This document shows, in pieces, positions 7,194 through 15,088 of a stretch of DNA of 34,148 bases (positions are counted from its first letter, which is position 1; each line of letters begins with the position of its first letter). This stretch comes from JBAZWE01 sp041658605 (GTDB taxonomy: Bacteria > Actinomycetota > Thermoleophilia > BMS3ABIN01). The notes beneath the pieces were generated by a model, which made no database searches, was not told the origin of the DNA, and saw only the letters and a list, made by a program, of their open reading frames with translations. The position numbers were made by a program, and so were the translations under genes. The stretch lies in assembly GCA_041658605.1 (NCBI GenBank), contig JBAZZU010000023.1, forward strand, positions 1-34,148, read 5' to 3'.

Positions 7194-7860
7194 CGTGGAA
7201 GACAAGGAAAGCAGGCTCGAAAACCTGCTGAAACTGGTGCGGTCATGCCACGAATGTGAACTGGGCAAAACCCGCGCAAACCCTGTTTTCGGCTTCGGCA
7301 GCTCATCCGCGAAGATCATGTTTGTCGGTGAAGCTCCCGGCTACCATGAAGACCAGCAGGGTATACCTTTTGTAGGCAGGGCTGGCAAGCTTCTGGATCA
7401 GCTTCTTGAGCGTATCGGGCTCGACAGAAGCCAGGTCTATATAGCCAATGTGCTCAAATGCCGGCCTCCTGACAACAGGGATCCGCTGGTTGATGAGATC
7501 AGCCGTTGCCGGACATACCTGGAACGGCAGATTTCGATAATCGAACCGGAAGCTATCTGCACATTGGGCAATTTCGCAACAAAACTGCTCACCGGCAAGC
7601 CTGATGGGATCTCCCGGGTGCATGGCAGGCCGCAACCTTGCCCCGGCTTTGAAAAAACGTTCATTTATCCCGTCTATCACCCGGCGGCGGCTTTGTATAC
7701 GCCATCGAATCTAAGGGCCCTGGAGCATGATTTCGACCATTTGCCGGAGCTGCTCTCAAGCAACACTCAATCACAGGTTGAGCCATTGACTTCAACATCT
7801 GATCCTGTAGTAGAGACACCAGAGGGTCAGGCTGACCCTGAGCAGATGGGTTTGTTCTAA
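7177..7860 (+). CDS. Family 4/5-type uracil-DNA glycosylase with Fe-S cluster
   Basis: Removes uracil from DNA in base excision repair. Four cysteines (Cys24, Cys27, Cys95, Cys111) are placed as the [4Fe-4S] ligands of family 4 UDGs. GEAPG (51-55) with GIPFVGRAG is the active-site region, and HPAAAL (His168) is the second motif. After about residue 190 there is a low-complexity acidic/Ser-Thr tail ending QMGLF, which resembles a C-terminal QxxLF-type clamp-binding peptide (inference). The start is GTG at 7177, inside the FmdB gene; no good ribosome binding site is seen, which fits translational coupling. Confidence 0.92.
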   Translation: MPAVDSVEDKESRLENLLKLVRSCHECELGKTRANPVFGFGSSSAKIMFVGEAPGYHEDQQGIPFVGRAGKLLDQLLERIGLDRSQVYIANVLKCRPPDNRDPLVDEISRCRTYLERQISIIEPEAICTLGNFATKLLTGKPDGISRVHGRPQPCPGFEKTFIYPVYHPAAALYTPSNLRALEHDFDHLPELLSSNTQSQVEPLTSTSDPVVETPEGQADPEQMGLF

Positions 7861-7865
7861 ACCGT

Positions 7866-8336
7866 ATGCAAGTGGAATTTATTTCCCTATCGGAGCAACA
7901 GACTGCCTTCATAGCTGCGCAGATATCGCGCCTGCTCGAACCGGGCGACACGGTTTTTCTCAAAGGGCAGCTAGGAACAGGGAAAACGTTTTTTGTTCGT
8001 GCCGCGGCCAGGGAGATGGGCGTAGTCGATCCTGTCACAAGCCCGAGCTTCACCATGGCTCAGTCATATTCCGGCAAAGTCAGAATCCATCATCTGGACC
8101 TTTACCGCCTTTCGTCTTTCGGGTCCGGAGACATGGCCGATTTTGAACCTTTCTTCGAAGGAGACGCAATAACTTTCGTCGAATGGCCCGAGCAGGCCGA
8201 AACGTTCCTTGAAGAACCGGTCCTCGTCATCGAGTTGGAACATCTCGACGAGAACAGCCGGCGCATGCGCTTCATATGCGCCTCAAATCAACTAAAAGAG
8301 GGACTGGAGAAGATATTTGCTGAAGCTGGCGATTGA
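7866..8336 (+). CDS. tsaE: tRNA threonylcarbamoyladenosine biosynthesis ATPase TsaE
   Basis: ATPase subunit of the TsaBDE complex, which installs t6A at position 37 of tRNAs reading ANN codons. Walker A is GQLGTGKT (34-41); the SPSFT segment, HLDLYR and the VEWPE motif are all typical. At 156 residues it has normal length. It begins six bases after the UDG stop and overlaps tsaB by 20 bases. tsaC, which makes the precursor, is not in the window. Confidence 0.95.
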   Translation: MQVEFISLSEQQTAFIAAQISRLLEPGDTVFLKGQLGTGKTFFVRAAAREMGVVDPVTSPSFTMAQSYSGKVRIHHLDLYRLSSFGSGDMADFEPFFEGDAITFVEWPEQAETFLEEPVLVIELEHLDENSRRMRFICASNQLKEGLEKIFAEAGD

Positions 8337-9042
8337 TACCGCTACCGATGTACTTTCCATCGCATTGACGAGGGACGGGACGCTGCTTGGCGAAAACACC
8401 CTTGACGCCGAAAGGAAGCATCTTGAGCGGCTGCTGCCGGAGATTCACGGCATATTGACCGCTTCGGGCTGTGGTGTAAAGGATATCGACGCGATAGTGG
8501 CGGGCACCGGCCCCGGCACTTTCAGCGGCCTGAGGGTGGGGATAGCAACCGCCCGGGGCCTGGCGCAGGCGCTTGAAGTACCCCTGGACGGAAGCAGCAC
8601 TCTGAGAGCCCAGGCTCTGGGAATCGCTGCACTGAAATGCAAGCCGGGCGATCTCATCCTGCCGGCGATAGACGCAAAAAGAGGACAGGTTTTTTCCAGG
8701 CTTTACAGAATGGAAGAGGGCGGGGGAGTAACGCACGAATCGGATATTTCATGTAAAAGTCCGGCCAGCTTTGTCAAAGACATAGAATCGGTCGGCAAGG
8801 AGGTATTGGCGGCGGGTAATGGAGCTGTTGCATACTACGACCTTTTTAATGCCTGCGAACTGATAAATATGCCCGTGATCGATGATGGGTGTCATCGGGT
8901 ACGCGCTGTGTTTCATTTTAAGACTGACGAAGAAGCAGCGAATGAAAAAACGGGCATCCCGGCGGTATTGCCCGCGTACATTCGAGAACCGGATGCGGAC
9001 GTGACTGCTGTAAAGAGAAAGAAGAACACATGGTTAAAATAA
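8317..9042 (+). CDS. tsaB: tRNA threonylcarbamoyladenosine biosynthesis protein TsaB
   Basis: Non-catalytic ASKHA-fold partner of TsaD in t6A synthesis. The N-terminus LKLAIDTATD and the core GTGPGTFSGLRVGIATARGL are characteristic. The start is TTG at 8317, supported by GGAG seven bases upstream and by alignment of the first strand with the family. The 241-residue length is normal. It overlaps tsaE by 20 bases and rimI by 13, so tsaE-tsaB-rimI-tsaD is one coupled operon. Confidence 0.94.
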   Translation: MLKLAIDTATDVLSIALTRDGTLLGENTLDAERKHLERLLPEIHGILTASGCGVKDIDAIVAGTGPGTFSGLRVGIATARGLAQALEVPLDGSSTLRAQALGIAALKCKPGDLILPAIDAKRGQVFSRLYRMEEGGGVTHESDISCKSPASFVKDIESVGKEVLAAGNGAVAYYDLFNACELINMPVIDDGCHRVRAVFHFKTDEEAANEKTGIPAVLPAYIREPDADVTAVKRKKNTWLK

Positions 9043-9482
9043 GGCCGATGCGGCTTTCCGACCTGAAATGGGTCCTGGAAATAGAAGAAGCTTCCTTTCC
9101 AAGGCCATGGTCGCTGAACTCTTTCATCACCCAGCTGGCTCGGGAATCAAGCCTCTGCCTTGCAGCCGAATCCGACGGCAGGGTAATCGGTTACATTGTC
9201 GCGACACAATATGTGGAAGTCTGGCATCTGCTCGATCTTGCGGTCCGCGATGACTATCGACGCAAATATATCGCGACCGACCTGATAGAAGAGTTGCTTG
9301 ATATCAGCGGACAGGACAAGCACCGGGGATATACGCTCGAAGTAAGAAAGTCTAACCGCGGCGCCCTGAAGATGTACGAGAGCTTCGGTTTTATCTGCAC
9401 CGGCATACGAAAAGGCTACTACCGCGATAACGGTGAAGACGCCCTCATCATGTGGAGAGATTCAGAGGACATGCTGGCTTGA
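9030..9482 (+). CDS. rimI: Ribosomal protein S18-alanine N-acetyltransferase
   Basis: GNAT-fold acetyltransferase of 150 residues that modifies the N-terminus of S18. MxxSDLxxVxxIE, FPRPWS near residue 25, DDYRRKYIATDLIEEL as the acetyl-CoA loop, and the NRGALKMYESFGF segment are typical RimI features. It lies between tsaB and tsaD, a conserved arrangement. It ends with TGA overlapping the proposed TTG start of tsaD. Confidence 0.92.
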   Translation: MVKIRPMRLSDLKWVLEIEEASFPRPWSLNSFITQLARESSLCLAAESDGRVIGYIVATQYVEVWHLLDLAVRDDYRRKYIATDLIEELLDISGQDKHRGYTLEVRKSNRGALKMYESFGFICTGIRKGYYRDNGEDALIMWRDSEDMLA

Positions 9483-10480
9483 TCCTCGGCATTGAAACAT
9501 CCTGTGATGACACCTGCGCGGCCATCCTCGACGATGATCGTCTCCTGGCCAGCATAGTATCGTCCCAGACGGAATTCCACGCGCTTTATGGAGGCGTCGT
9601 GCCCGAGGTCGCATCGAGGCACCATCTCGAGCTCGTAAACGCGGTTATCGCTGAGGCGCTGGCGGTAGCCGGGGTTGAGCTGTCACAGATTACACGTGTC
9701 GCGGTTACGACGCGGCCGGGCCTGATCGGCGCGCTGCTGGTCGGGGTAGCGACCGCAAAATCAATCGCCTACGGCCTGGGCATCGAATTCGTCGGGATTA
9801 ACCACCTTGAGGGCCACATCGCCGCCAATTACCTCGGGCCGGACCCCGTCGAGCCGCCCTTCATCTGCCTCATCGCTTCTGGAGGCCACACATCGATTAT
9901 CCACGTGCAGGAACTGGACCGCTTCGTACAGCTGGGCCAGACCCTCGATGACGCTGCAGGTGAGGCGCTGGACAAGGGGGCACGGCTTCTGGGCCTTGGA
10001 TACCCCGGGGGCGCCGAACTTGATGAGCTTGCGGCAGGAGGGGACTCCGGATACACCGCGTTCCCGATCGGCCTGAACCGGGCGGGAAACCTGGACTTCA
10101 GCTTCAGCGGGGTAAAAACCGCTCTTTACTATTTCCTGAAGCAGAAGGGAGCAGATGAAGTTGAAAGGCATCGCGCGGACATCGCCGCCAGCTATCAGTC
10201 GGCGATCGTTTCCGCGATAATCAACAAGACCCTGGCTGCGGCCCGCACATGCGACTGCGCCCGGATCAGCCTCTCCGGCGGCGTCAGCGCCAACTCCGAG
10301 CTACGCGGGCGGCTCGCCGAAGAGTGTGAAAAGCTGGGCCTGGAGCTGAGCATACCGTCTCCCGAGCTTTGCACCGATAACGCCGCCATGGTCGCCAGCG
10401 CGGCGAGATTTATGCCCGCTATGCCATTTCCCGGATACCTGTCCTGCGGCGCGGTGGCATCGGGCGGTTTTGCTGTCTAG
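9479..10480 (+). CDS. tsaD: tRNA threonylcarbamoyladenosine transferase TsaD
   Basis: Catalytic ASKHA ATPase-fold subunit that transfers threonylcarbamoyl to A37. Family signatures are ILGIETSCDDT at the start, VVPEVASRHH, the metal-binding NHLEGH (His109 and His113 in this numbering), IASGGHT and SGGVSANS. The TTG at 9479 is preferred: it overlaps the rimI stop by four bases, has AGAGGA nine bases upstream, and places the first motif where homologues start. An in-frame GTG at 9452 would add nine residues. At 333 residues it has normal length. Confidence 0.95.
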   Translation: MILGIETSCDDTCAAILDDDRLLASIVSSQTEFHALYGGVVPEVASRHHLELVNAVIAEALAVAGVELSQITRVAVTTRPGLIGALLVGVATAKSIAYGLGIEFVGINHLEGHIAANYLGPDPVEPPFICLIASGGHTSIIHVQELDRFVQLGQTLDDAAGEALDKGARLLGLGYPGGAELDELAAGGDSGYTAFPIGLNRAGNLDFSFSGVKTALYYFLKQKGADEVERHRADIAASYQSAIVSAIINKTLAAARTCDCARISLSGGVSANSELRGRLAEECEKLGLELSIPSPELCTDNAAMVASAARFMPAMPFPGYLSCGAVASGGFAV

Positions 10481-10481
10481 G

Positions 10482-10516
10482 GCTTTGAATATAAATTGAT
10501 TCAGGAACTTCAAAGC
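10482..10516 (+). terminator. Inverted repeat after tsaD
   Basis: GCTTTGAA (10482-10489) and TTCAAAGC (10509-10516) form a perfect 8-base-pair stem with a 19-base loop just after the tsaD stop. No T-run follows, so it is only a weak terminator candidate. Confidence 0.35.
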
Positions 10517-10608
10517 AGGGAATAACTGCATCGCTCACGTACATATTAGGAGCCCGATGATCAGTTAGTGGCAATTCTGGAAATAATAAGTCCGAGACAG
10601 GGGCATTT

Positions 10609-11250
10609 ATGTTTTTTGAGGATAGAAAGGACGCTGGCCAGAGGCTTGTGTCAATGGTGGAACGTTTCAGGGGCTCTGCAGACACCGTTTTGCTCGGCTT
10701 GCCGCGGGGCGGAGTCGTGGTGGCTCTGGAAATTGCGCTCGCGCTCGACCTGCCCATGGACATCTGGGTAACACGCAAGATTGGAGCCCCGCTCAACCCT
10801 GAGCTGGCCGTGGGTTCTGTTGATTCTGACGGCAATCTCCTGCTGGATGAGAACGCCGCCATTCTTTACGAGATCAGCGATCGTTATATCCGGGAAGAAG
10901 TCGAATCCCAGGTGGAAGAGATCAGGCGACGCTATCTACTTTATCGCGGCACCGAGGAACCACCGGACGTCAAGGGCAAGACGGTAATCGTCATTGATGA
11001 CGGCGTGGCCACTGGTTTTACCATGCTTGCCGCGCTTCAGTCACTCCGAAACAGGGGTGCTGAAAAAATCATCTGCGTTGTCCCAGTATCGTCTCCGAGG
11101 GTAATGAACAGCCTGTCCGAGAAGGCTGACGATGTTGAGTGCTTTTCAACCCCGTCTTATTTCGGATCAGTTGGCGAATTTTATCGTAACTTCGGCCAGG
11201 TATCCGACAATGAAGTTATCGACTGCCTCAAACAGACACGCCGCGTGTAA
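10609..11250 (+). CDS. Phosphoribosyltransferase-family protein
   Basis: A 213-residue type I PRTase fold. LLGLPRGGVVVALEIA (28-43) and the PRPP-binding loop VIVIDDGVATGFTM (126-139) are clear. An insertion with a charged helix (about 85-115) lies between them. This group, often annotated simply as a predicted phosphoribosyltransferase, is distinct from the purine and pyrimidine salvage enzymes, and its substrate is unknown. AGGGG precedes the ATG. It stands alone, after the tsa operon and before an unrelated hypothetical gene, with about 130 and 230 bases of non-coding DNA on either side. Confidence 0.87.
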   Translation: MFFEDRKDAGQRLVSMVERFRGSADTVLLGLPRGGVVVALEIALALDLPMDIWVTRKIGAPLNPELAVGSVDSDGNLLLDENAAILYEISDRYIREEVESQVEEIRRRYLLYRGTEEPPDVKGKTVIVIDDGVATGFTMLAALQSLRNRGAEKIICVVPVSSPRVMNSLSEKADDVECFSTPSYFGSVGEFYRNFGQVSDNEVIDCLKQTRRV

Positions 11251-11480
11251 TTCCAGCGCACGATTATCGGGAACAAAATTCCGCCAGGGCGCCAGCTTTT
11301 TTTGAATCCATCCTGAAGCATTTCCGTCTTAATTCCAGGTGATGTTCACGTCATCGATGAGACATGCCGAAAGCACTAACGTGAAGTTTCATTAAGTATC
11401 GATTCTTTTTATGTGGATAGGGTAGACTCACTGCAAATGCGCTGAGTCAGATGGCGCAAAAACAGGAGGGAGGGAACGTC
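11251..11480. other. Intergenic region, little recognisable
   Basis: Contains a run of seven T at about 11299-11305 after a GC-rich stretch, but the preceding bases do not form a good stem, so termination there is uncertain. The DNA just before 11481 holds a very strong ribosome binding site (GGAGGGAGGG, six bases before the ATG) for the next gene. Confidence 0.35.
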
Positions 11481-11894
11481 ATGACCGCTTACACCATAAC
11501 CTGTGCAGTTATTCCTGAGCGTGAAGACGACGGTCTGTCGGACAAATTCCTCGTAGTAGCTCCAGACGACCGGATTATCTGGATGACCAAAGCCAGACCC
11601 GGTCACTCCCCGGACCTAAGCCCCGAAGGTCGAAAGAAAGCAGTGGCGCAGGCCGGTCTGACGAGTATGGCCGGCAAGTTAAAGCGTGAGGAAGCAGATA
11701 AGGGTGATATTCTGGCTTTGACAGATAACCAGATAGATTGCCGTGAACGTAACATGGGATCGTGCAGCCGCTATCCGCAGCTGATTGAAAAAAAAACTGT
11801 CGATCACCCCGAAGGCGCGGTTGAAACCAGCGATGAAGAAGATGTCTGCCCCGGGGTCCTGGAATGCTGGATGCTGGAAAGCGAAGTTGATTGA
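11481..11894 (+). CDS. Hypothetical cysteine-containing protein
   Basis: A 137-residue protein that I do not recognise. The start at 11481 is set by an excellent ribosome binding site (GGAGGGAGGG with a 6-base gap); an in-frame ATG at 11451 lies upstream of that site. It is hydrophilic, without signal peptide or membrane segment. A basic middle part (about residues 45-80) is followed by an acidic, cysteine-bearing C-terminal third (Cys residues in DCRERN, GSCSRY, CPGVLEC). The paired cysteines could bind a metal or form disulfides, but no known motif is complete. It is monocistronic, with its own terminator. The good ribosome binding site and the terminator argue that it is a real gene. Confidence 0.7.
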   Translation: MTAYTITCAVIPEREDDGLSDKFLVVAPDDRIIWMTKARPGHSPDLSPEGRKKAVAQAGLTSMAGKLKREEADKGDILALTDNQIDCRERNMGSCSRYPQLIEKKTVDHPEGAVETSDEEDVCPGVLECWMLESEVD

Positions 11895-11928
11895 CCAACA
11901 GGTAATTGATATCTTTAAACGCGACTGG

Positions 11929-11960
11929 AATGAACGGGTCTCAGGGCCCGTTCATTTTTA
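11929..11960 (+). terminator. Rho-independent terminator
   Basis: Perfect 10-base-pair stem AATGAACGGG / CCCGTTCATT with an 8-base loop, running into a T-tract (five T at 11955-11959). It ends the hypothetical gene and isolates the operator/promoter that follows. Confidence 0.9.
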
Positions 11961-11968
11961 TTGCCATC

Positions 11969-12000
11969 TACTATAGCTTGTAGTACTATCCTAGGTAGTC
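11969..12000. promoter_or_regulatory. Two overlapping BlaI-type operator dyads
   Basis: Two copies of TACTAT-N5-GTAGT[A/C] at 11969-11985 and 11984-12000, centred 15 bases apart. The same dyad, TACTAC-N5-GTAGTG, lies in the blaI promoter at 15540-15556. The sites cover the -35 and spacer of the lipoprotein promoter, where binding would block RNA polymerase. That the BlaI-type protein encoded at 15089-15529 binds here is an inference from the shared dyad. Confidence 0.7.
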
Positions 12001-12007
12001 TTATACT
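11978..12007 (+). promoter_or_regulatory. Promoter of the lipoprotein/Fe-S membrane protein operon
   Basis: TTGTAG (11978-11983) and TATACT (12002-12007) are separated by 18 bases. Transcription would begin near 12014, giving a leader of about 40 bases with GGAGAG just before the ATG at 12054. Confidence 0.6.
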
Positions 12008-12053
12008 AAATCGAGCCGGAAACAGCCCGGCGTCTATGTAAATTGGAGAGAAT

Positions 12054-12389
12054 ATGAAAAAGACACTTGCATTAATCGTTGCAGCTATCGCTATCGCGGC
12101 ACTTATTGCAATAAGCGGTTGCGGAACACAGGCGTCCACGGATTCATCGAATCTTTCGTCTGAAAAATATGCGCAGATAAATGTTGGCATGAGCGCTGAC
12201 CAGGTAAAATCACTGGCCGGCGAGCCGTCACGAACTGAAGCCAAGAGCATGAGCGGCGGCCATTCGATGGGCGGGGGCTCGATGAGCGGCGACGCGATGA
12301 GCATGGAGTACTGGTATTACCAGGGCAGCAAGGGCTGGGTCCGACTGGAGATGGCAGACGGTAAAGTCTCGGCTAAATCCGGCTATTAA
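12054..12389 (+). CDS. Small lipoprotein with a Met/His-rich insert, SmpA/BamE-like fold
   Basis: A 111-residue exported lipoprotein. A Lys-Lys N-terminus and hydrophobic core lead to the lipobox AISGC with Cys23. After a linker, residues 38-60 (YAQINVGMSADQVKSLAGEP) resemble the first helix-turn of the SmpA/BamE-type fold. The end (EYWYYQGSKGWVRLEM then DGKVSAKS) resembles its closing strands. Between them a segment of about 20 residues (roughly 64-84) holds many Met plus a His in a Gly/Ser background, reminiscent of periplasmic Cu(I)-binding Met motifs. Metal binding is an inference. It is cotranscribed with the Fe-S membrane protein 30 bases downstream and probably under BlaI-type control. 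Confidence 0.75.
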   Translation: MKKTLALIVAAIAIAALIAISGCGTQASTDSSNLSSEKYAQINVGMSADQVKSLAGEPSRTEAKSMSGGHSMGGGSMSGDAMSMEYWYYQGSKGWVRLEMADGKVSAKSGY

Positions 12390-12419
12390 GACATCCGACG
12401 ATATCAAAGGGGTTAGGTA

Positions 12420-13982
12420 ATGGAACATGGACATGCAGGTGGCTCAGGGGACTTCTCCCTTTTACTGCCTTATCTTATTTTAATAATTCTAATCACGCCG
12501 ATCCTTGTATGGCTTCTTGCCTGGCGCGCACGTGCAGTGGATATAAAGAATACTGAACCGAATGCAGAAAACACGCGGGATAAAAGATTTCGTTATGACC
12601 TCCTGCGAATCGGGTGGCTGCACCGCCTGCTCAAGATGCGTGGTTTCCAGTTCGCGCTTCAATTACCGAGCGCCCTGGTTTTTCTGCTTGTTATCGTTGC
12701 CGGCATCTGGGGCACCAGCCTCGGCGACAAGAATTTTGCGACGATCGTTACCTGGCTGATCTGGTGGGCAATCATCATCTTCACGTTTCTGTTTCTTTCA
12801 CGCACCTGGTGCATGCTATGCCCGCTGGTTTCAATAGCCGAATGGCTGCAGCGCATGAAATTATGGGGCGTGGGGAAGAGGGTCTTCAGCCTCAACAGGA
12901 AGTGGCCACGGCGTCTGCGCAACTTCTGGGTGCCGACAGCATTCTTCATTGTGCTTACATGGATGTACCTGTTCCTGGGGCTTGCCAGCAGTCCTTTATA
13001 CACCGCGCTTGTAACAATAATATTGTTCATTGTTCCGGCCATCGTGGTTTCACTGATCTTCCAGCGGCGGACTTTCTGCCGTTATGTATGCCCGATCGGT
13101 GGCATTATCGGCGCATACTCGATGACAGCCCCCCTGGAGCTGCGCAACTCCAGTGATGAGGTCTGCCGCAGCTGCAAGCAGAAATCATGTTACCGCGGCA
13201 GCGAGGAGGGCTACGGTTGTCCCATGTTTGAACTGCCGCAGACAATGGATACTAATACTTATTGCGTCATGTGCACCGAGTGTATAAAGACCTGTCCCAA
13301 TGACAATATCTCCCTGAATGTACGCCCATTCCTCTCCGACCTGTGGAAGACAAATAAACTTGGCTTCGACGTTGCGGCCATTGTGGTTATTCTTCTGGGA
13401 GTAACGGTCTTTCAGACACTTTCGATGGTGGAACCATGGAATGACGCGTCCAATGCCATGATCGAAGCTACGGGACTGGGTGAGAACACGGTCCTCACCC
13501 TGAGCTACCTCGCCCTGGCGGTGATCGCGCCGATGCTTATCTTTTCGCTGTGGTCGCTGATAACACGCAGACTGGGCGGCAATAAGGCATCCCTGAAAGC
13601 TGTATTTATCGGGTTTTCCTTCGCATTCCTGCCAATAGCGCTTTCATCGCATCTGGCGCATAACCTGGTCCATTTCTTCGAGGAAGGAACCGCGGTTGTG
13701 CCGGTTATTTCAGATCCGATGGGCTGGGGCTGGAACCTCTTTGGTACAGCGAACCTCATGGTTGAGCCGTTACTGCATCCGGAGTCACTGCGCGTAGTCC
13801 AGATGACGCTGATCGCAATCGGCTATATTGGAGCGGTTTATGTAGGCTGGCGCGTCGCCAGGCAGACGTTCGGCGATGGGCTCAGGGCCATCGCTGGTCT
13901 TGCTCCCATGCTGGTGCTGATGATCGCCTTCGCGGGCATCAACCTGTGGCTGCTCAACCTTCCGATGGGAATGAGAGAGTAA
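12420..13982 (+). CDS. NapH/NosR/CcoG-like polytopic Fe-S membrane protein
   Basis: A 520-residue membrane protein with about ten hydrophobic helices. The N-terminus is His-rich (EHGH). Two membrane-edge motifs, CxxCP (Cys131, Cys134) and CxxxCP (Cys220, Cys224), match the NapH/NosR/CcoG group. A ferredoxin-like cytoplasmic part follows, with a first cysteine set at 249, 252, 257, 267 and a canonical CxxCxxCxxxCP at 282-292. The C-terminal membrane half has a helix with histidines (LAHNLVHFF) that could bind haem or metal. Relatives pass electrons across the membrane, or (CcoG) reduce copper during oxidase assembly. The substrate is unknown here. It is in an operon with the Met-rich lipoprotein. 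Confidence 0.8.
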   Translation: MEHGHAGGSGDFSLLLPYLILIILITPILVWLLAWRARAVDIKNTEPNAENTRDKRFRYDLLRIGWLHRLLKMRGFQFALQLPSALVFLLVIVAGIWGTSLGDKNFATIVTWLIWWAIIIFTFLFLSRTWCMLCPLVSIAEWLQRMKLWGVGKRVFSLNRKWPRRLRNFWVPTAFFIVLTWMYLFLGLASSPLYTALVTIILFIVPAIVVSLIFQRRTFCRYVCPIGGIIGAYSMTAPLELRNSSDEVCRSCKQKSCYRGSEEGYGCPMFELPQTMDTNTYCVMCTECIKTCPNDNISLNVRPFLSDLWKTNKLGFDVAAIVVILLGVTVFQTLSMVEPWNDASNAMIEATGLGENTVLTLSYLALAVIAPMLIFSLWSLITRRLGGNKASLKAVFIGFSFAFLPIALSSHLAHNLVHFFEEGTAVVPVISDPMGWGWNLFGTANLMVEPLLHPESLRVVQMTLIAIGYIGAVYVGWRVARQTFGDGLRAIAGLAPMLVLMIAFAGINLWLLNLPMGMRE

Positions 13983-13988
13983 TAAAGA

Positions 13989-14015
13989 AGCCCCGCGCTG
14001 GTTGACGTCGGGGCT
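13989..14015. terminator. Terminator hairpin after the Fe-S membrane protein
   Basis: Stem AGCCCCG / CGGGGCT (7 base pairs, 13-base loop) immediately after the stop. It has no T-tract, and lies between convergent genes. Confidence 0.55.
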
Positions 14016-14022
14016 GATCTCT

Positions 14023-14038
14023 ATCAGCTTTTGCTGAT
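14023..14038. terminator. Second small hairpin between convergent genes
   Basis: ATCAGC-TTTT-GCTGAT, a 6-base-pair stem with a four-T loop, just before the M56 protease stop on the other strand. Together with the 13989 hairpin it probably forms a two-way transcription barrier. Confidence 0.45.
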
Positions 14039-14054
14039 CGATAATAAGAAAGGG

Positions 14055-15047
14055 TTATTCAGAATGGTCCAGCGAACAGGCTGGGCCATTTTCTTCGGCC
14101 TGTTCGTGCCGGGTAAAGCAGACAAGGGCGTCGCGCTGGTCGGAACCGACGACCGCGAGCGCGCTGGACGCGAAAATAAGCAGCGTTGTTATAGCGGTTA
14201 AAACAAAGAGCAGGATGAGACCGGGATGAACCGGTTTAACCTCATCGGTCAGCAGGTCTTCCATCCGGCTGGTCGTGTCGCCGCTGCCGCTCAGGGCAAT
14301 GGTCAGAGCCTGTTCTTTTCCGGAGGACGCCATGGTGACAATCCTGGCAAGCGCGCCGGCCACTACAAGCGAACCACCGGCATTGACAGCGGCATCACGA
14401 TCCGCGGCTTTCTCCATGTGCGCCCGCATCTCCCGCAGCGCCATCTTTGGTCCAGGTAAATAAAAAAGTGTCAGGGCTACTGATTTTGCAAGAGCCACGA
14501 AGAGGTTGTCCCGACGCGAACGATGGGCGTCCTCATGCGCGATCACGGCTTTGAGCTGTGAGGTGTCCAGCGTATCCACGAGGCTTTCGCAGAGTACGAT
14601 TCTCGGACGCAGCAAACCGACGGTCTGGGCTTCAAGGCGAATATCACCGGGCAGCAGATAAGTATTATCAACCCATTTTTCACGGTTCATGGATGATAGC
14701 GCCGGGCATTTCATGCCGGCGGATCTCTGATCCTTCTTCAGGCGATGGCTTACTTTCATCAATCTCGCTCCGCCACCGATCAGGAAGGTTATCTGGAAGA
14801 AAAGGACGATAATCGTGAGCGCGGCGATAAGATAGTTCCAGTTGCTGGCTGCAAGGAAACCATGTCCGGCCTCGAATATCCCGCCGCAGGCATCACCCAT
14901 GGCCACAAGAAAAGATCCGGAAAGGAACCTTAACAGTATCAGCGCGATCACGATACCCGTAGCTATCCCGCTAGCGATTATCGAGGTGAAATAGCAGATT
15001 GCGGCCGCACGGGGCGCGGTGCGAGCCGCCACCCATCGCCTTACCAT
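14055..15047 (-). CDS. M56-family (BlaR1-like) membrane metalloprotease
   Basis: Membrane zinc protease of the BlaR1/MecR1 peptidase family, partner of BlaI-type repressors; such proteases relieve repression by causing repressor cleavage. The zinc motif HEDAH is at residues 171-175, with the following EKAADRDA stretch (Glu212, Asp216) supplying the third ligand region. Helices are seen at about 16-40, 71-92, 183-198 and 273-297. There is no penicillin-binding sensor domain; only a short tail with two cysteines follows the last helix. The ATG at 15047 has no ribosome binding site and omits a hydrophobic helix (AAIGYLTLTLAYITILA) that is encoded in frame just upstream, up to 15116. The family's first helix is therefore probably translated from a non-standard start (CTG at 15092 overlaps the blaI stop) or by frameshifting from blaI. 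Confidence 0.82.
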   Translation of the reverse strand: MVRRWVAARTAPRAAAICYFTSIIASGIATGIVIALILLRFLSGSFLVAMGDACGGIFEAGHGFLAASNWNYLIAALTIIVLFFQITFLIGGGARLMKVSHRLKKDQRSAGMKCPALSSMNREKWVDNTYLLPGDIRLEAQTVGLLRPRIVLCESLVDTLDTSQLKAVIAHEDAHRSRRDNLFVALAKSVALTLFYLPGPKMALREMRAHMEKAADRDAAVNAGGSLVVAGALARIVTMASSGKEQALTIALSGSGDTTSRMEDLLTDEVKPVHPGLILLFVLTAITTLLIFASSALAVVGSDQRDALVCFTRHEQAEENGPACSLDHSE

Positions 15048-15088
15048 CCACGGGCTTGCCAGAATGGTGATATACGCCAGAGTCAGAG

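Noticed and set aside
7800..7812. Isolated GTAGTA-like half-site resembling the BlaI-type operator
   Set aside because: It lies within the UDG coding sequence and has no matching second half at the 5-base spacing.
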